Under the pieces are notes generated by a model that was given only the letters and a program-made list of their open reading frames with translations, did no database searches and was not told the DNA's origin. The translations under genes were made by a program, and so were the position numbers. Of a DNA stretch of 8,909 bases, positions 6,811-8,909 are shown one piece after another. Origin of the DNA: an uncultured Anaerolineaceae bacterium (lineage in GTDB: Bacteria > Chloroflexota > Anaerolineae > Promineifilales > Promineifilaceae); assembly GCA_937967805.1 (NCBI GenBank), contig CALBTC010000414.1, positions 1-8,909 of the forward strand, in the 5' to 3' direction. The first letter of the stretch is position 1. Every line of letters begins with the position of its first letter.

Positions 6811-6985
6811 CCCCCGAGAAAGATACAATATGCTTTGTAAAGATTTTGTAATGATGGCGCAAGGGTTCCGTAAAAACAAAATCGATAGGTTGTCTTTCCG
6901 CAGTAACCCTCGCATAATTGGCCTCATTAACTTCATCTGCCGCTCATTTATCTTTTCGATAAGTACAGTTTCAGCCAATAATATT

Positions 6986-8698
6986 ATGACAGAAATTTCC
7001 CCGCTCACCACTGATAGTGCCGCAAAAAATTACGGATTCATCATCGACAATCGTAAATGTATCGGCTGTCATGCCTGCTCCACCGCCTGCAAAAGCGAAA
7101 ATGAAGTGCCGCTGGGCGTCTACCGCACCTGGGTTAAATACGTGGAAACGGGCGCTTATCCAGACACGCGCCGCCACTTTCAGGTGACGCGCTGCAACCA
7201 TTGCGCCAATCCGCCCTGCGTGCGCATCTGCCCCACCCAGGCGATGTACCAGCGGGCCGACGGCATCGTGGAGTTCGACAACAGCGTTTGCATCGGCTGC
7301 AAGGCGTGTATGCAGGCGTGTCCGTACGACGCTATCTACATCGACCCGGACGACGGCACGGCGGCCAAATGCCATTACTGCGCCCACCGCACCGACATTG
7401 GCCTGGAGCCGGCCTGCGTGGTGGTTTGTCCGGAACACGCCATCATCGCCGGGGACATGAACGACCCGCAGAGCGAAATCAGCCGGCTGCTGGCCAGGCA
7501 GGACGTGACTGTGCGCAAACCGGAGCAGGGCACCGCACCCAAGCTATTCTACATCGAAGGCAACGACGTGGTGATGCACCCCACAGCCACCGAGCGCACG
7601 CCGGAGAGCTTTATGTGGGCAGATGTGATCCCATTGCATGAACGGGTGAACGGGAGTGGGGGTGAACGGGTGAAAAATCACAAATCGGTCACCCCTTCAC
7701 CCGCTCACCCCATCACCCATTCCAACGGAACGCCGATTCGGACGCCGGGGACGCAGGGGCAGCCGTGGGCCGGGCCGATTCAGTTAGGGAACGGCCGTAT
7801 GGCAGATCATATGGTCCAGGTGGGCTACAATGCCCAGCACAAAATCCCGTGGCACTGGCCCGTTCCGGCGTATCTGGTCACCAAAGGCATCGGCGCGGGC
7901 ATCTTCATGGTGCTGGCGCTGGGCTGGGGTCTGGATTGGTTCCGCTTTGATGCGGCCGTTGCCGCGGTCGCCGGTTTCCTCTCGTTGCTGTTTGTGGGTC
8001 TTACGACCGCACTGCTGGTTTATGATTTGGAGAAGCCGGAGCGATTCCTCTACATTTTGCTGCGGCCGCAGTGGAAAAGCTGGCTGGCCCGCGGCGCGGT
8101 GCTGCTCATCGGCCTGAGCACGGTTACCGGGCTGTGGTGGCTGTTGGAGCTGGGCGGCCTGCTGTTTGATTATGATGTGCCGGGTCTACGCGCTGTGTTT
8201 CTGTGGCTGGGATTGCCGTTTGCGGTGGGAACGGCCGTTTACACCGCCTTCCTCTTTGCCCAGGCCGAAGGGCGCGATTTGTGGCAAAGTCCGCTGCTGC
8301 CGTTTCACCTGGTGGTGCAGGCTTTCATGATGGGTTCGGGCATGTTCCTGCTGCTCGATTTGTTCCTGGATTTGCCACGCGACATGCCGGAAGTGAGCGC
8401 CATCATCTTCATCGTGGCGCTACTGGTGGATTTGTTCATCACCCTGGTTGGCGAGTTTTCCATCCCGCACGCCAGCGAGGTGGCGGCCAAAGCGGCGCAT
8501 GAGATTAGCCACGGCCGTTACAAAAACCATTTCTGGCTGGGCAGCATCGGGCTGGGGCACGTGTTGCCGCTGCTGCTGGTTTGGTTGTTTGCGGAGGTGG
8601 CAATTGTGGGGGCGGTTGCGGCCGTTTTTGCCGCCGTGGGTCTCTACCTGTACGAATACGCCTTTGTCATGGCACCACAGGAAATACCGAATAGCTAG
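6986..8698 (+). CDS. Fused four-cluster ferredoxin subunit and NrfD/PsrC-type membrane subunit
   Basis: One 570-residue protein joins two subunits usually encoded separately in polysulfide/nitrite reductase-type complexes. Residues 17-150 are a PsrB/NrfC-like domain with 16 cysteines in four groups (25,28,31,35; 70,73,78,82; 102,105,108,112; 129,132,144,148), predicting four [4Fe-4S] clusters. Residues 290-560 form eight membrane helices (approx. 295-315, 324-346, 368-390, 402-425, 437-462, 470-490, 516-535, 537-560). The motif DLEKPERF (347-354) after helix 2 and the following SWLARGA are NrfD/PsrC hallmarks of a quinone-reactive subunit. The ~140-residue linker contains an in-frame copy of an inverted repeat at residues ~219-246. 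The fusion should carry electrons between quinone and a partner catalytic subunit, commonly a molybdoenzyme; none is visible here. The frame is open to an ATG at 6830, but 6986 is preferred because the fold begins there and the upstream 52 codons look noncoding. Neither start has a strong ribosome site. Confidence 0.9.
   Translation: MTEISPLTTDSAAKNYGFIIDNRKCIGCHACSTACKSENEVPLGVYRTWVKYVETGAYPDTRRHFQVTRCNHCANPPCVRICPTQAMYQRADGIVEFDNSVCIGCKACMQACPYDAIYIDPDDGTAAKCHYCAHRTDIGLEPACVVVCPEHAIIAGDMNDPQSEISRLLARQDVTVRKPEQGTAPKLFYIEGNDVVMHPTATERTPESFMWADVIPLHERVNGSGGERVKNHKSVTPSPAHPITHSNGTPIRTPGTQGQPWAGPIQLGNGRMADHMVQVGYNAQHKIPWHWPVPAYLVTKGIGAGIFMVLALGWGLDWFRFDAAVAAVAGFLSLLFVGLTTALLVYDLEKPERFLYILLRPQWKSWLARGAVLLIGLSTVTGLWWLLELGGLLFDYDVPGLRAVFLWLGLPFAVGTAVYTAFLFAQAEGRDLWQSPLLPFHLVVQAFMMGSGMFLLLDLFLDLPRDMPEVSAIIFIVALLVDLFITLVGEFSIPHASEVAAKAAHEISHGRYKNHFWLGSIGLGHVLPLLLVWLFAEVAIVGAVAAVFAAVGLYLYEYAFVMAPQEIPNS
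7640..7722. repeat. Copy of the GGTGAACGGGTGA inverted repeat inside the Fe-S/NrfD coding sequence
   Basis: The arm 7640-7673 (GAACGGGTGA repeated with variations) pairs with 7689-7722 at 27 of 34 positions around a 15-nt loop. It is the same family as 5993-6047, sharing GGTGAACGGGTGA. It is read in frame without a stop as ~28 residues rich in Gly, Ser, Pro, His and Thr (for example RVNGSGGERV and TPSPAHPITHS), a composition suiting a flexible linker between the ferredoxin and membrane domains. Confidence 0.85.
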
Positions 8699-8909
8699 GG
8701 AGCGGATTGACGAATGCAGCCAAATCCAATAGGTTTATCTAAATTGCACTTTGAGAAATAAATTGGGTAATAACATATCACCATAGCTTGTCATTTCGAC
8801 CAAAGGGAGAAATCCTTAAACTTGAGCCAAGTAAAAAGATGGCCAGGCTTAGAAAGATTTCTCGCCAAAAGCGGCTCGAAGCAACTGTGTAATGCGAAAC
8901 CCGAATTTA
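8699..8909. repeat. Noncoding right end with an imperfect inverted repeat (GAGAAATC family)
   Basis: No credible gene is seen in these 211 bp. GAGAAATCCTT (8807-8817) pairs with AAAGATTTCTC (8853-8863) with one mismatch over a 35-bp spacer. The left arm is preceded by TGTCATTTCGACCAAAGG and the right arm is followed by a degenerate TCGAAGC. This layout (GTCATTTCGACC...GGGAGAAATC, then GATTTCTC) matches a very common dispersed bacterial intergenic repeat. It lies over 100 bp past the Fe-S/NrfD stop and may mark the 3' border of that transcription unit. Confidence 0.7.

Larger units (their letters stand above)
28..8518. repeat. Highly iterated palindromic octamer ACGGCCGT (16 dispersed copies)
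   Basis: Exact copies start at 28, 423, 888, 1419, 2398, 3556, 3970, 4194, 4328, 4918, 5097, 5637, 6364, 7791, 8231 and 8511. Fifteen lie within genes and one is between genes. In genes, nine are read as Thr-Ala-Val (ACG GCC GTN), five as x-Gly-Arg (xxC GGC CGT), and one as Glu-Arg-Pro-Leu. Most are flanked by an extra A on the left, often GAACGGCCGT or AAACGGCCGT. Several near misses (CGGCCGTT without the leading A) also occur. Confidence 0.9.

Noticed and set aside
6712..7011. Minus-strand 99-codon frame spanning the divergent region
   Set aside because: It overlaps both the regulator start and the Fe-S/NrfD start, reads through the inverted repeat and has no recognisable features.
7640..7722. 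Frameshift or broken gene boundary between separate ferredoxin and NrfD genes
   Set aside because: The frame is continuous from 6986 to 8698 with no stop, and both domains are intact, so a single fused protein is the simpler reading. An ATG at 7799 could serve as an internal start but lacks a ribosome site.
8713..8760. Short frame starting ATG after GGGAG, just past the Fe-S/NrfD stop
   Set aside because: It encodes only 15 residues before a stop and has no recognisable features.
1..8909. tRNA, rRNA or insertion-sequence genes
   Set aside because: No cloverleaf with a conserved T-loop, no rRNA motif and no transposase-like frame could be found on either strand.

Overview
The window looks like a chromosomal fragment of an uncultured, filament-type Chloroflexota (Anaerolineae/Caldilineae-like). 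This assignment is an inference. It rests on the gene families, the mixed-GC composition with many short intergenic inverted repeats, and a strongly iterated palindrome, ACGGCCGT. No rRNA or other phylogenetic marker is present.

Layout. (1) 1-3505, all on the minus strand. In transcription order these are a YihG-like acyltransferase (3505-2597), a single-domain rhodanese (2441-2088), a SulP-family anion transporter with a C-terminal STAS domain (1981-215), and the first 32 codons of a probable MoeA molybdenum-insertion protein running off the left edge (98-1). (2) 3658-4776, plus strand: a flavoprotein of the sulfide:quinone oxidoreductase / flavocytochrome c sulfide dehydrogenase type that keeps both redox cysteines. 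(3) 6740-4854, minus strand: an OmpR-type response regulator followed by its sensor histidine kinase. (4) 6986-8698, plus strand: one polypeptide that joins a four-cluster ferredoxin subunit (PsrB/NrfC type) to an eight-helix NrfD/PsrC membrane subunit, transcribed away from the response regulator. (5) 8699-8909: noncoding, holding an inverted repeat.

How the genes may work together. Several genes point to inorganic sulfur and quinone-linked electron transfer: a sulfide-oxidising flavoprotein, a rhodanese, a sulfate-type transporter, and a ferredoxin/NrfD module of the kind that pairs with a molybdopterin catalytic subunit. MoeA supplies that cofactor. No catalytic molybdoenzyme subunit is visible in the window. 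The two-component pair sits between the flavoprotein and the Fe-S/NrfD gene and could regulate either. This is inference from neighbourhood only.

The most unusual feature is repeat architecture. Six of the intergenic spaces carry a different hairpin-forming inverted repeat. Two genes end with a stop codon inside such a repeat, and the SulP frame runs upstream into another. One repeat family (GGTGAACGGGTGA units) occurs twice: once filling the response regulator-kinase gap, and once inside the Fe-S/NrfD gene, where it is read in frame as about 28 residues of interdomain linker. Separately, the octamer ACGGCCGT occurs 16 times in 8.9 kb, mostly inside genes and mostly read as Thr-Ala-Val. It resembles the HIP1 palindrome of cyanobacteria in behaviour but not in sequence.
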